Notes: generated by a model not told the origin, from the sequence alone. A DNA stretch of 64,000 nt from an uncultured Saccharospirillaceae bacterium (GCA_947503895.1 CANNFT010000003.1:124001-188000), one strand, 5' to 3'. Numbered from the stretch's first letter, positions 49,692 through 58,641 are shown. Program-made: numbers and translations.

Positions 49692-49973
49692 ATGAAGCAT
49701 GAGCAAAGTTTGTCTAACAAAGAGGCGCTAACGCCTTATAAAAATTCTATATCTCGTTACATTCGCTCTGTAATGGTGCTCAAAGCGGTTAGATACGAGG
49801 ACTTGGTGTTTCAGCTAACGGAGCGTGGAGTCGTATTAACAGCGGATAATCTTCGTAGCAAGGTGAGTAAAGGTATGTTTTCAGCAGATTTGCTGGTGGC
49901 CATATTGGAATGCTTAGGGGTGGAGGAGAGTGCGCTTCCAGAAATCATTAAGCTAGCTCACATTGAAAAGTAA
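49692..49973 (+). CDS. DUF6471 domain protein
   Basis: From ATG 49692 the 93-residue protein contains a helix-turn-helix-like domain with the DUF6471 pattern (SRYIRSVMVLKAVRYEDLVF, LTERGVVLTADNLRSKVSKG, FSADLLVAILECLGVEE). The longer frame from 49596 adds only a cysteine-rich stretch without coding character. The domain resembles lambda-repressor-type folds and may bind DNA. It is divergent from the yjf operon, 153 bases away, and could regulate it; that is inference. Confidence 0.8.
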   Translation: MKHEQSLSNKEALTPYKNSISRYIRSVMVLKAVRYEDLVFQLTERGVVLTADNLRSKVSKGMFSADLLVAILECLGVEESALPEIIKLAHIEK

Positions 49974-50206
49974 TTGGCGGGGACGTTGATCCGCCACACT
50001 AACTCACTGTTAGCTTTTTGATCTTCTCCTTTCAAATACCGCTTAGCCTGCGAGGGCACCCTAAAGCGAGGGCGTGCAATACTTAAATGACCTAGATTGA
50101 CCCATTCCCTAGTAGCCACTGCTGCTACGCTTAATTTAGAGTCAATCACTGCTATGATGCACCATAATAATCACGAGATCACACGGATTAAATAAGTGTT
50201 GCCTAT

Positions 50207-51133
50207 ATGATGAAAGACATTGATTATCAGAAAATTTTTCACGAAATTGCGACTGAACTGGGAGATATAGACAATCTTGGTGAAGTGGCGACCTATATTC
50301 CTGAACTGGGCAAGGTGAATCCCGCTAAATTTGGCATTCATCTAACCACTGTAGGTATGAATCACTTTTCATTTGGTGACTCGGATGAAGCATTTTCCAT
50401 TCAAAGCATTTCTAAAGTTCTTTCTCTTACGCTGGCACTAAAATTAATTGGCAAGGATGTTTGGCAGCGTGTGGGTGTAGAGCCATCAGGCTCGCCTTTT
50501 AACTCGCTGGTCCAATTGGAATATGAAAAGGGTATACCCCGAAACCCCTTTATAAACGCTGGCGCGATAGTTGTTTGTGATATTTTGGTCAGTTGTTTAA
50601 ATAACCCTAAAGAAGAATTTATTGAATTTATTCGGCATATTTCGGGCATTCAGAGTATTGACTACAATTTCGCAGTTGCAGAGTCCGAAAAACAAACCGG
50701 TTTCAGGAACTATGCCGTAGCAAATTTTATGAAAAGTTTTGGCAATATCCATAATGATGTTGAACCTGTACTGGATTTTTATTGCCATCTCTGTTCAATT
50801 GAAATGTCCTGCCAGGAATTGACGCAGACTTTTTTATTTCTAGCTTCAGGTGGGGTTAACCCCGTTACAAATGAAGTGGTCATTAGCCCAGAGCGCTCTA
50901 AGCGAATCAACTCTGTTATGCAAATGTGTGGATTTTATGATGAGGCAGGTGAATTTGCATTTAAAACGGGTTTACCTGGTAAAAGCGGAGTAGGTGGTGG
51001 CATTGTAGCCATACACCCGGGCGAATATTGTATAACGGTTTGGAGTCCTAGGCTAAACCCTAATGGCAACTCGTATAAAGGGATGAAAGTATTAGAAGCG
51101 ATTACGACTAAAACACAGTCGTCCATTTTTTAG
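50207..51133 (+). CDS. glsA: Glutaminase
   Basis: A 308-residue beta-lactamase-fold glutaminase with the S-x-x-K catalytic pair Ser67/Lys70 (SIQSISKVLSL), the substrate segment PRNPFINAGAIV, and the Tyr/Gly-rich ending KTGLPGKSGVGGGIVAIHP. It hydrolyses glutamine to glutamate and ammonia and may help acid resistance or glutamine use. The ATG-ATG start has no strong ribosome binding site. A regulator gene follows 31 bases downstream on the same strand. Confidence 0.96.
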   Translation: MMKDIDYQKIFHEIATELGDIDNLGEVATYIPELGKVNPAKFGIHLTTVGMNHFSFGDSDEAFSIQSISKVLSLTLALKLIGKDVWQRVGVEPSGSPFNSLVQLEYEKGIPRNPFINAGAIVVCDILVSCLNNPKEEFIEFIRHISGIQSIDYNFAVAESEKQTGFRNYAVANFMKSFGNIHNDVEPVLDFYCHLCSIEMSCQELTQTFLFLASGGVNPVTNEVVISPERSKRINSVMQMCGFYDEAGEFAFKTGLPGKSGVGGGIVAIHPGEYCITVWSPRLNPNGNSYKGMKVLEAITTKTQSSIF

Positions 51134-51164
51134 GTCGGGCCAATAAGTTCCTTGTAGCATTGTA

Positions 51165-52007
51165 ATGGCAAAGAAAATTGACATGAAATCAACCAGCAAC
51201 ATTTCCCTTGTTAGAAATGATTTCATTGATTATAGCTATCAGGGGCAAGTGTCTGGCGCCGGACAGTATTTGTGTGTTGCTCCCGCCTATCCCTTGGATC
51301 GTTGGGTTCAGTGTTTTTGGCAGTTAACCGTTCCGAGTGGGCAATATGCCTATCGCAGTATTCCAGATAACAATGTGGATATTATTTTCCCCCTTAAAAA
51401 TCTAGAGCAAAATTTATTTGTGGTGCCTTTCTGTGAACCTGAAATATTCGAAATAGACGGACCGGCCGTATTTTTCGGTGTGCGCCTTCGCGTGCTGGCT
51501 CAGCAATGGTTGAGTAAAGTGCCCGTTGGGGAGTGGCAAGGTGAAAGTACATCCGACGTATTGGGCGGCGACACGATAGATCGTCTCGTCGAGGCACTAG
51601 CGATAGATGATGGCTTCAGTAAAAAATGCGGCAGGATCAATGAGGTGCTGTTATCAAGTTTACTGTACAGAGGCGTAGATCGTCGGCTCACGCATTTCGT
51701 ACGGTATGTCCACCAAAATGTAACCGAAAAAATAGAACTATCTGACCGCCATTGTTCAGATTTCGGACTTTCTGCTCGCCATTTACGAAGACTTTGTCAG
51801 CTCTACCTTGGCCTATCGCCACGTGATTTTACTCGGGTTCAGCGCTTTCAAACAATGCTTCATTTTACGAACGATAAACCCTCAACCAACATTTGGTCAC
51901 AGTTTTACTATGACCAACCTCATCATATTCGAGAATTTAGGCGCCTAACGGGGCTCACACCGACTGAGTTTGCGAACTTGTCCGTTTTGTACAATCAGGC
52001 AAAATAA
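51165..52007 (+). CDS. AraC-family regulator with DUF6597-like N-terminal domain
   Basis: The 280-residue protein has an N-terminal cupin-like DUF6597 domain (LDRWVQCFWQL, IPDNNVDIIFPL, FGVRLRVLAQQWL) and a C-terminal AraC helix-turn-helix pair (FGLSARHLRRLCQLYLGLSP and FYYDQPHHIREFRRLTGLTP). It follows the glutaminase gene by 31 bases and precedes a VOC gene by 46, so it may be in one operon and control one or both neighbours. An ATG at 51183 is an alternative start; the ribosome binding site is poor at both. Confidence 0.88.
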   Translation: MAKKIDMKSTSNISLVRNDFIDYSYQGQVSGAGQYLCVAPAYPLDRWVQCFWQLTVPSGQYAYRSIPDNNVDIIFPLKNLEQNLFVVPFCEPEIFEIDGPAVFFGVRLRVLAQQWLSKVPVGEWQGESTSDVLGGDTIDRLVEALAIDDGFSKKCGRINEVLLSSLLYRGVDRRLTHFVRYVHQNVTEKIELSDRHCSDFGLSARHLRRLCQLYLGLSPRDFTRVQRFQTMLHFTNDKPSTNIWSQFYYDQPHHIREFRRLTGLTPTEFANLSVLYNQAK

Positions 52008-52053
52008 TTCGGCGCTATCCTTCCTGTACCGACAATCAAGAAAGGGTAATAGT

Positions 52054-52452
52054 ATGATTGAATTTAAGGCAATGTTTCCAGTGATGGTGGTCGAAGATTT
52101 GAATGCCATTAAGTCATTTTATGAATCGGTATTCGGGTTTCACGCCGTATTCTATGATTCAGACTTTTATTTACACTTGGTGTCACCGAGTAATGGTGTT
52201 CAGTTAGGCTTTTTAGTCCCACATCATGAAAGTCAGCCCTCATTACTGCACGCCAAAATGGTCTCCGAAGGCTATGTTATTAGTCTCGAAGTGAGTGATG
52301 CTACCGTGGCGTACGACCAAATAATGGGATTAAACATTGATGTAGCGATGCCTCTAAAGGAAGAAACATGGGGGCAGCGCCATTTTATAATCCGAGACCC
52401 TGCCGGGATTCATATTGATATCGTTCAGCACTTAGAGCCGCCAACGCAATGA
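52054..52452 (+). CDS. VOC superfamily (glyoxalase/dioxygenase-like) protein
   Basis: From ATG 52054 (AAAGGG 7 bases upstream) this 132-residue protein has the paired beta-alpha-beta-beta-beta VOC modules: FPVMVVEDLNAIKSFYESVFG, then a metal-site-like HLVSPSNGVQLGFLVP, and the second half YVISLEVSDATVAYDQI with IRDPAGIHIDIVQ ending. The family includes glyoxalases, antibiotic-binding proteins and methylmalonyl-CoA epimerases. The last Glu of metal-type VOC proteins is Asp here (HIDIVQ), so metal catalysis is uncertain. It is 46 bases after the AraC gene. Confidence 0.87.
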   Translation: MIEFKAMFPVMVVEDLNAIKSFYESVFGFHAVFYDSDFYLHLVSPSNGVQLGFLVPHHESQPSLLHAKMVSEGYVISLEVSDATVAYDQIMGLNIDVAMPLKEETWGQRHFIIRDPAGIHIDIVQHLEPPTQ

Positions 52453-52869
52453 CGGATGAATTGTGGTTAACCAATGCCCCTATTAATTGGATGTTTCTGA
52501 ATTCTATTTGAGTGAGGGCGTTTAAGCGTGAGCATGGTCGCAATTGGCCATGCTCTGCATATACTAAGTCTACCTCGTTACGGAGGATTTTATCCAAAGC
52601 AGAGCAGACAGAGCTGAGTTTGTATGCTGAGAATTGATGAAAGGGGCGATATTGATTTATTTGGTTAATCCAATCAAAGCAAGCAATGATATGTTGCGCG
52701 AAAAATATCGAAAATACTACGCTAGTATGGGTGCATGCTCTAGTTGGGTGTTAGTCTAAAGCGAAAACTTTCGCAATTACCCCTTATTTAATTTCAAAAA
52801 ATATTATTTGTATTTCTTGTACGGAGTTTTGGGTGGTAAGAGCTATCGTGTTCAACTCTTTAGCGATTG
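52453..52869. other. Intergenic region after the VOC gene
   Basis: Contains the inverted repeat GAGCATGG / CCATGCTC (52530-52555), a possible 3' end for the upstream transcript, and a candidate 40-codon frame at 52637-52759 (separate entry). Confidence 0.45.
52637..52759 (+). CDS. Possible 40-residue small protein
   Basis: ATG 52637 opens a frame reading MKGAILIYLVNPIKASNDML then REKYRKYYASMGACSSWVLV to TAA 52757. The first helix is hydrophobic and the middle basic, so a small membrane-associated peptide is conceivable. Only a weak GAGA-type site precedes it. No family is recognised; it may be chance. Confidence 0.28.
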   Translation: MKGAILIYLVNPIKASNDMLREKYRKYYASMGACSSWVLV

Positions 52870-53187
52870 TTATTTGACTATATCGGCGAGTGTGTACCCC
52901 TTTGATTTTGCGTATTCGGTATTGAGCAATAACTGTCGTTTTTTGTGCATTAGAGCCTTGGCAATGACCACCAATATGAAAATAAAAGCGCATGACAGCA
53001 ATAGCCGTTCAACGCTAAACTCAAAAGTAGACCAAAGAATCCCATAAATGAGCGTAGCGGGTAAGCAAAAAAATGTAATACCCAAAAGAAAAGAATAAAC
53101 ATAAATCTTTGCTTTTTCTGCTTGGCTAAGATGGTTACATATATCCTTCGTAGCCTTGGTTTGTGAGGGTGAATATAGAAAATTCAT
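52870..53187 (-). CDS. Small two-TM membrane protein, hypothetical
   Basis: A 105-residue protein with two membrane segments (VYSFLLGITFFCLPATLIYGIL and RLLLSCAFIFILVVIAKAL) after a charged N-terminal helix (KATKDICNHLSQAEKAK), then a basic C-terminal tail. GGAG lies 6-7 bases before ATG 53187, which supports a real gene. Family not recognised; the layout resembles many small accessory membrane proteins. Confidence 0.65.
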   Translation of the reverse strand: MNFLYSPSQTKATKDICNHLSQAEKAKIYVYSFLLGITFFCLPATLIYGILWSTFEFSVERLLLSCAFIFILVVIAKALMHKKRQLLLNTEYAKSKGYTLADIVK

Positions 53188-53291
53188 TGCTGCTCCAAGT
53201 AATGTACTCCAACAGAATTAGTTATTTTCCGGTGCTGGCTTCAAAAAGTGCGAGTTTATTATATGTAGACATTTAGCTAAATCTTTCAGGT

Positions 53292-53528
53292 TTACCCATC
53301 AAACTTTCTGCAATCGCCTTTAAGGCCAACTTTTTTGTACACTGAATCTAGAGCTTCCAAACCGGCCTTTCTTAACGGTCGATTAGTAGAAATAAATCGA
53401 TTGGCTCCATGCATAATACCGAGCTCTCCTGACCTATTCTTAATAACGACTTCAGATAGCAGGATTTTAAGAACGGCCACCTCATCTGAATCTAATTTTA
53501 CGTCCATTTGATCACCGATAGAAAACAT
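53292..53528 (-). CDS. Small acidic hypothetical protein
   Basis: A 78-residue frame (or 71 from ATG 53507, which has a GGTGAT site) with a charged alpha-helical sequence (DSDEVAVLKILLSEVVIKN, RPLRKAGLEALDSVYKKVG). It reads as a compact helical protein. It is read in the same direction as the small membrane protein gene downstream, 104 bases away. No family recognised. Confidence 0.5.
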   Translation of the reverse strand: MFSIGDQMDVKLDSDEVAVLKILLSEVVIKNRSGELGIMHGANRFISTNRPLRKAGLEALDSVYKKVGLKGDCRKFDG

Positions 53529-53836
53529 AATATTTTATTTGTGTGATGCGCATTTGCAACTCATCAAGGAAGAACACAAACATGCATTTAATACTACAAT
53601 TGGTTAATCACAATGTACAGGTGAAATACACAGTCTAGCAATTACACTATCCGCAGAGAAATTGTCTAATGCAGAACAGGCCACACTGAGAAAGTACTTC
53701 ATTAAATCAAAAGTGACTTCCTTTTAAACTCATCTACGTGATCCGTGTGTAGTGATTTCATCTGTTTTAAATTGCAAATTATATTGTCCACCAAGAACAT
53801 CGGAGATGAAAGCTCTGTGCGCCGAAGCTCACTTCC
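53529..53836. other. Intergenic region with a small broken frame
   Basis: Holds a 17-codon frame from ATG 53582 that meets TAG, followed in another frame by 29 codons with good coding character to TAA 53725. See the separate entry. No other feature. Confidence 0.4.
53582..53727 (+). pseudogene. Possible frameshifted small gene
   Basis: ATG 53582 reads MHLILQLVNHNVQVKYTV and stops at TAG 53636. Shifted by one base, the frame from 53638 reads AITLSAEKLSNAEQATLRKY and continues FIKSKVTSF to TAA. The second part looks like a real helical segment. A single-base change near 53635 would join the two. No family is recognised. Confidence 0.25.
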
Positions 53837-54868
53837 CTAATATAAATTTTTCATATCATGTTTTACGATTGAATCTACGATCAGGTTTGTCGCTTTTCCT
53901 AATAATCCTATTCCATTCATATGGGAGGAAAGTGCTTTCGAGAAAGGTGTTATAGCAGATTGATCGATTTGGTTATGAGCTTGCCATAGTCCAGAGTCTG
54001 CTAGTACCTCATCAAATTGAAATTGTTTTTCCTTAATCTTAACCACTATTCCCACCTTTGGTGTCTTTCCGTTGACGACGCACCGGTTCAAAATCGATGG
54101 CTGATGGGTTACGTATGCACTACCCATTATATTTAATGTGGCGGTGTGGCCGGGTACCATTAATAATAGTTCTACGCTTGGCTCGTCAATGATGTTGCGG
54201 ATGCTTACTGCCACTTTATTACCCGGTCTCTCTGGCAGGAATAACGTATCTTCGCTCAGGGGTTTAATAAAACCGGGTTCATCTCCGCGAGGTGAAATTT
54301 CCGTTTCATGTTTTGAATTTTGGGTTTTTAACAATGCATAGGATGTATGTTGAATGATATTTTGGTCGCTCAATTTTAACATCTCTTTCGATAAATGGTT
54401 CAACGACCAAAGCTCCGATCGCGCAGCTGCTCGAGCGCAGTGGAAGTAGACCTTCGTTATGTTAAATTGATAGCGGTCTGGCGTACACTTCGCTAACGTT
54501 CCATTTATTCGAAGACAGTGACCTACACCTGGGATCATAAAAAACAAACTCCCTTGGCATCGTTCGATATCGCTGCTGAATTGAAAGCCTGAAGGTAGAT
54601 GTTGAAGTGTAAGTGTAAGTGATGAAATACTGTCGACAGATATGCTTTCACGATAGTTTAACGGCGTCATTTTTATCCCACACAAAGATGTACCGATTAT
54701 GACAACACAAGATTTCTCCAAAAACTCTAATGAAAATATGTCTAAAGTCGATTGGACTCGCTTATCTAATATGGAAGGGTAGTTTGGGATAATGCGTCTT
54801 AAATCAGATTCAGTATGGATTGTATATTGATCAGAGAGGGTATCAAAATTATTAGACTGGTTTGTCAT
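53837..54868 (-). CDS. Tandem split-barrel (pyridoxamine 5'-phosphate oxidase-like) protein
   Basis: The 343-residue protein seems to contain two flavin-reductase-like split barrels. The first has PGVGHCLRINGTLAKCTPD and KVYFHCARAAARSELW, a pattern of the MSMEG_1061-type PNPOx-like family. The second has LLLMVPGHTATLNIMGSAYVTHQPSIL, similar to the repeat of the first. No signal peptide is seen. Cofactor could be FMN or F420 or none; the family is not catalytically defined here. It is divergent from an AraC regulator 174 bases away, which probably controls it. Confidence 0.7.
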   Translation of the reverse strand: MTNQSNNFDTLSDQYTIHTESDLRRIIPNYPSILDKRVQSTLDIFSLEFLEKSCVVIIGTSLCGIKMTPLNYRESISVDSISSLTLTLQHLPSGFQFSSDIERCQGSLFFMIPGVGHCLRINGTLAKCTPDRYQFNITKVYFHCARAAARSELWSLNHLSKEMLKLSDQNIIQHTSYALLKTQNSKHETEISPRGDEPGFIKPLSEDTLFLPERPGNKVAVSIRNIIDEPSVELLLMVPGHTATLNIMGSAYVTHQPSILNRCVVNGKTPKVGIVVKIKEKQFQFDEVLADSGLWQAHNQIDQSAITPFSKALSSHMNGIGLLGKATNLIVDSIVKHDMKNLY

Positions 54869-55042
54869 TGCGTTATCTCTATTGGTGTTATGTGGAGATT
54901 GTAGGATCTTAGTGCGCGCAGCTTCAGGCGAATTGATTCAATGTTGTGGTAAGTTGATTCATTTTTATGCCATCAGATGATAAATTAGTGTGCGAATGGA
55001 TTGATTTGAGTTTTAACAGCAATGTGAGAGCGGAGGGGCAAT

Positions 55043-56041
55043 ATGAATGTTACTAATAGCGTATCTGCTATTGCTGTTGTTGATTTAGCCAACGAATTGA
55101 TTAATCAAGGGTTGCTTTCGGAGACTGAATTGAAAGCAATTGGATATGACTTATATGATGCATTCGTACAGTTTGCATTGGAACAATCCATTGTTGAGCG
55201 TCGGCTGCCGGAAGTTTATTTGGTAACGCTATGGCAACGGGTAGGTTTAGAATCCAAGCTATCGTTTGATATGAGCAGAAAGGTCAATGATTATTCAAAA
55301 GGCCTTTTGGCAAACTGGATTTCCTACAGTGATACCCTTGCGACGGCGTTCAATATTTTTAAAGAGAATATCAGTTTATTGAATCAAGCTGAGCAATGGG
55401 AGTTACACGCTGCGCCCACTGATAAAATTACTCTGAGTTTTTGTCATCAGTCTTGTTTGAACTACCCTAGTAATGCGACCGAGCGCAGCATGGTGGCCGT
55501 GGTTGTGTGGGCGAGCGAATTACTTGGTGAAAAACTTATCGTTGATTCTGCACAGTTTGCTTACCCCCAGCCTACCTATCATGATGAATACACTTCACTA
55601 TTTGGTCAAAAAATTTCATTTGGCGCAAAGAGTAATCATATTGTCATTTTTAAAGATCAATTCCATAAAAAATTGCTGCACCGGAACCCCTACTTACAAA
55701 GTATCCTGAAAGAACGGGCTAAACACGTGCAGGAATTTATGGTGGGTCGCAGTACAATGGTTGCGAAAGTCAAAACCTTATTGGCGATGAATTTCCGTAA
55801 ATACTGTAATGTTGATGATTTGGCCTCGGCTTTAAATGTCAGCCGTGCGACACTCTACAGAAGGCTTAAAGAAGAAGGGTGGACGCATAGCAATATTGTA
55901 AGAGAGGCTAGGTTATCCAAAATTTCTGAACTAAAAGGACAAAATATATCCTGTGAAGATATGGCTTCTCAACTGGGTTTTCGTGATGTGAGTTCTTACT
56001 ACCGGTTATTGAAAAGCCAAGAAAATGATCCCCGAGGATAA
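55043..56041 (+). CDS. AraC-family regulator, Arabinose_bd (PF12625)-like N-terminal domain
   Basis: The 332-residue protein has the long helical/beta N-terminal sensing domain typical of the OruR/ArgR-like AraC branch (RLPEVYLVTLWQRVG near 55, LLANWISYSDTLATAF near 90) and the C-terminal HTH pair (DDLASALNVSRATLYRRLKEE and CEDMASQLGFRDVSSYYRLLK). A strong GGAGGGG precedes ATG 55043. It is divergent from the tandem split-barrel gene. Its stop abuts that of the next convergent gene, so the two transcripts overlap or end together. Confidence 0.88.
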   Translation: MNVTNSVSAIAVVDLANELINQGLLSETELKAIGYDLYDAFVQFALEQSIVERRLPEVYLVTLWQRVGLESKLSFDMSRKVNDYSKGLLANWISYSDTLATAFNIFKENISLLNQAEQWELHAAPTDKITLSFCHQSCLNYPSNATERSMVAVVVWASELLGEKLIVDSAQFAYPQPTYHDEYTSLFGQKISFGAKSNHIVIFKDQFHKKLLHRNPYLQSILKERAKHVQEFMVGRSTMVAKVKTLLAMNFRKYCNVDDLASALNVSRATLYRRLKEEGWTHSNIVREARLSKISELKGQNISCEDMASQLGFRDVSSYYRLLKSQENDPRG

Positions 56042-56452
56042 TTAAACCTGTTTAGCGATATTTGCCATGATCGCCATTAAATAATAAATAATACCTGCGA
56101 ACGATAGGATAAACGCTAAAAACCTAAAAACGACTGAGAATGAGTTGGGTTTTAATAGGTTCATGATGACTGCCACTAAGCCGGAGCCCATGATTGGTAG
56201 CGCTAATATAATAACAGACTGCCAAATATCCATAGCACTTTTAGGAGTAGGTGCGAGTTGAAGCTGGTTAAATTCGTGCATAGCAAACACGAGAATATAG
56301 ATGGCAAAGGTCATCAATATGACCGGAACAGGAAATACCACTGTGCGTCCAGTTTGTTTATTTGTTTGCGCCGGTTTGAAAGATGTTGGTTTTGGTGAGG
56401 ATGCAAGGCTAGGAGCAGCACCTTCATCGATTTTATCGGGCGATTGATTCAT
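56042..56452 (-). CDS. Three-TM membrane protein, hypothetical
   Basis: A 136-residue protein with a Pro/Thr/Lys-rich cytoplasmic N-terminus and three membrane segments (VPVILMTFAIYILVFAMHEF, SVIILALPIMGSGLVAVIMNL, FLAFILSFAGIIYYLMAIMA). Function unknown. Its stop is directly adjacent to the AraC stop (TAA/TTA with no bases between). Confidence 0.68.
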   Translation of the reverse strand: MNQSPDKIDEGAAPSLASSPKPTSFKPAQTNKQTGRTVVFPVPVILMTFAIYILVFAMHEFNQLQLAPTPKSAMDIWQSVIILALPIMGSGLVAVIMNLLKPNSFSVVFRFLAFILSFAGIIYYLMAIMANIAKQV

Positions 56453-56518
56453 TGTTTACTCTATTCTCTTTGCCGTTCTGTTCGTATCGTACAAGTTATC
56501 GTACTCAATAGAATCATA

Positions 56519-56878
56519 CTATAACTTGCAATTAATACTGCCTGTGTCGGCGGATCTCATTTCTATTGCGCATTTCTTGCTGACTTCCCAAAGGTCACCC
56601 CGGCAATTCATCGTCGTTGTTGCGAGGCCACCATTAATAAACCCTTCGCAGTCTCGCGCGACCTCTTTCATATTTTCTGGGCACAAGATTTCTAGGTTCT
56701 CGCCTGAATAGCGATTGACCGTACACTCTTTTTCAATATTAGCGAGACTGAACTTGTATTGACCAATGTTACTGGAATCTACCTCAGAACCCACGCAGCC
56801 GCTCATTAAGACGATTGCCGCTGCACAAATGGACGCTGCTTTAAGAGTTTGGAAGATAAAAGGTAAATCTATATTCAT
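56519..56878 (-). CDS. Small cysteine-rich lipoprotein, hypothetical
   Basis: From ATG 56878 this is a 119-residue precursor with a lipobox (AAAIVLMSGC near residue 28). The mature part has six further cysteines (ECTV, ILCPENM, RDCEGF, MNCRGDL, KKCAIEM, INCKL), consistent with three disulphides in the periplasm. No family recognised. A GTG at 56887 is an alternative start. It is read towards the three-TM gene, 66 bases upstream of it, and may be co-transcribed. Confidence 0.7.
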   Translation of the reverse strand: MNIDLPFIFQTLKAASICAAAIVLMSGCVGSEVDSSNIGQYKFSLANIEKECTVNRYSGENLEILCPENMKEVARDCEGFINGGLATTTMNCRGDLWEVSKKCAIEMRSADTGSINCKL

Positions 56879-57331
56879 GGCGATCACCGAGTCTTGAGCG
56901 GTTAGGGTGAGCCAGCCTGGCTGTAAGTTTGACTATTCAGAATTGTAGTTCGAAATTGCGTGATTTGTCGAAATACGATGCGTGGTGATTGATTGGTTAC
57001 AGTGCTTAGAGCTAGGCATTATAAGGGCATTTCTGGTCGTAATATGCTCAACTTATTCCGAATGTCTGGGGCCGTAAATAATTGCCAGGAGTGCTCACCT
57101 AAGTAGCGATGAGGCGTCTAGCCACCCGCAGATTTGAGTAAACCATAGCGTCATTCGAGTCGATTGAGGCGTGGTGTGTATTGTGACCAATCCTAGCGTG
57201 GTTAGCCGCAGCCGAGCATTATTTGACAAAATGCGAGTTGATTTACCCGCCATCTCATTTATACCGTTATCTAAAGGGCTGCAGCCGAATAAAGTTCGGT
57301 TTAATAAGGACTTTAAGGGAAAAGGTTTCTT
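56879..57331. other. Intergenic region before the argG leader
   Basis: No gene is supported except that a 121-codon plus-strand frame (57171-57536) overlaps argG and is rejected. A weak sigma-70-like pair TTGATT (57238-57243) and TATACC (57260-57265), 16 bases apart, could start the argG transcript. Confidence 0.4.
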
Positions 57332-57424
57332 ATGGATGGTATTGAGGCTAGAATGTGTGCCCTATTTTTTGTCACGCCTTCGCAGAGAGTGCGAAGGGAA
57401 AATAACCCTTTTAGGAGCAATTAA
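57332..57424 (+). CDS. Possible arginine-rich leader peptide of argG
   Basis: ATG 57332, with AAGG 6 bases upstream, opens a 30-codon frame that ends in TAA overlapping the argG ATG (TAATG). The peptide reads [20 protein letters not shown] then [10 protein letters not shown]. It has five Arg residues, at 7, 19, 21, 22 and 28, encoded by AGA, AGA, CGA, AGG and AGG. Three of them sit over the hairpin 57377-57397. A leader of this type could control argG by ribosome stalling at low arginine. It is unproven; a translated overlap may instead simply couple translation. Confidence 0.4.
   Translation: MDGIEARMCALFFVTPSQRVRRENNPFRSN
57377..57413 (+). promoter_or_regulatory. Two mutually exclusive hairpins in the argG leader
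   Basis: Hairpin 1 is CCTTCGCA-GAGAG-TGCGAAGG (57377-57397). Hairpin 2 is AAGGG-AAAATAA-CCCTT with a following TTTT run (57394-57413), terminator-like but short. The 3' arm of hairpin 1 overlaps the 5' arm of hairpin 2, so they cannot form together. The argG ribosome binding site AGGAG follows directly. This is the layout of an attenuator or translation switch. Confidence 0.4.
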
Positions 57425-58641
57425 TGTCCAAGATCAACAAAATTGTGTTGGCTTATTCAGGCGGTTTGGACACTTCAGTGATAGCCAAATGGCTTCAAGA
57501 AGAATACCAAGCAGAGATAGTGACGTTTACCGCTGACTTAGGTCAGGGAGAAGAGCTAGAGCCTGCACGAAAAAAAGCTGAAGCGATGGGCATTAAAGAG
57601 ATCTACATCGAAGATTTGCGAGAAGAGTTCGCTCGTGACTTCGTTTTCCCAATGTTCCGCGCGAATGCTATCTATGAAGGCGAATATTACTTAGGGACGT
57701 CTATCGCTCGCCCGCTGATTGCTAAGCGCTTAGTTGAAATTGCAGCTGAGACAAACGCGGATGCTATTTCTCATGGTGCAACGGGTAAAGGCAATGACCA
57801 AGTGCGCTTCGAGCTCGGTGCGTATGCGCTGAGCCCAGGTATTCAGGTGATTGCGCCTTGGCGAGAGTGGGATTTGAATTCCCGTGAAAAGCTAATGGCT
57901 TACTGTGAAAAGCACGATATCCAAGTCGAAAAGAAAGCGGGTAAGAAATCGCCTTATTCTATGGACGCTAACTTGCTTCATATTTCCTACGAAGGTGACA
58001 TTCTTGAAGATCCTTGGAATGAACCAGAAGAAGATATGTGGTTGTGGACGCAGTCTCCAGAAGCCGCCCCTGACACGCCGACCTATATTGAAGTAACCTA
58101 TCGTGGCGGTGATATCGTGGCCATTGACGGTCAGGATATGACGCCAGCTGAAGTTATGACGCACTTAAACAAAGTGGCTGGTGAGAACGGAATTGGTCGT
58201 ACAGACATCGTAGAGAATCGTTACGTGGGTATGAAGGCACGTGGTTGTTACGAAACTCCGGCAGGCTTCGTCATGCTGAAAGCGCATCGAGCTATTGAGT
58301 CAATCACACTGGATCGCGATGCAGCGCATTTAAAAGATGAGTTAATGCCAAAATATGCGGAACTCATTTACAACGGTTACTGGTGGTCTCCAGAACGTAA
58401 GATGTTGCAAGCCGCCATTGATGAAACCCAAAAGGACGTGAATGGTGTAGTGCGCTTGAAGCTTTATAAGGGCAATATCGTTGTTGTTGGTCGTCAGTCA
58501 GAGGATTCTTTGTTTGACGAAAGCATTGCGACGTTTGAAGACGATGCAGGTTCTTACGATCAAAAAGATGCGGCCGGCTTTATTAAGTTAAATGCACTGC
58601 GTTTACGCATTGCTGCCGGTAAAGGTCGCAAACTGATGTAA
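57424..58641 (+). CDS. argG: Argininosuccinate synthase
   Basis: The 405-residue enzyme has the PP-loop ATP motif AYSGGLDTS at residues 10-18 and conserved blocks [28 protein letters not shown] and [11 protein letters not shown]. It joins citrulline and aspartate with ATP to make argininosuccinate in arginine synthesis. TTAGGAGC is a good ribosome binding site for ATG 57424. It lies alone; argH and other arg genes are not in the window. Confidence 0.98.
   Translation: MSKINKIVLAYSGGLDTSVIAKWLQEEYQAEIVTFTADLGQGEELEPARKKAEAMGIKEIYIEDLREEFARDFVFPMFRANAIYEGEYYLGTSIARPLIAKRLVEIAAETNADAISHGATGKGNDQVRFELGAYALSPGIQVIAPWREWDLNSREKLMAYCEKHDIQVEKKAGKKSPYSMDANLLHISYEGDILEDPWNEPEEDMWLWTQSPEAAPDTPTYIEVTYRGGDIVAIDGQDMTPAEVMTHLNKVAGENGIGRTDIVENRYVGMKARGCYETPAGFVMLKAHRAIESITLDRDAAHLKDELMPKYAELIYNGYWWSPERKMLQAAIDETQKDVNGVVRLKLYKGNIVVVGRQSEDSLFDESIATFEDDAGSYDQKDAAGFIKLNALRLRIAAGKGRKLM

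Noticed and set aside
57171..57536. 121-codon plus-strand frame before and into argG
   Set aside because: It runs across the argG start in another frame, has no family resemblance and competes with the well-supported argG start.
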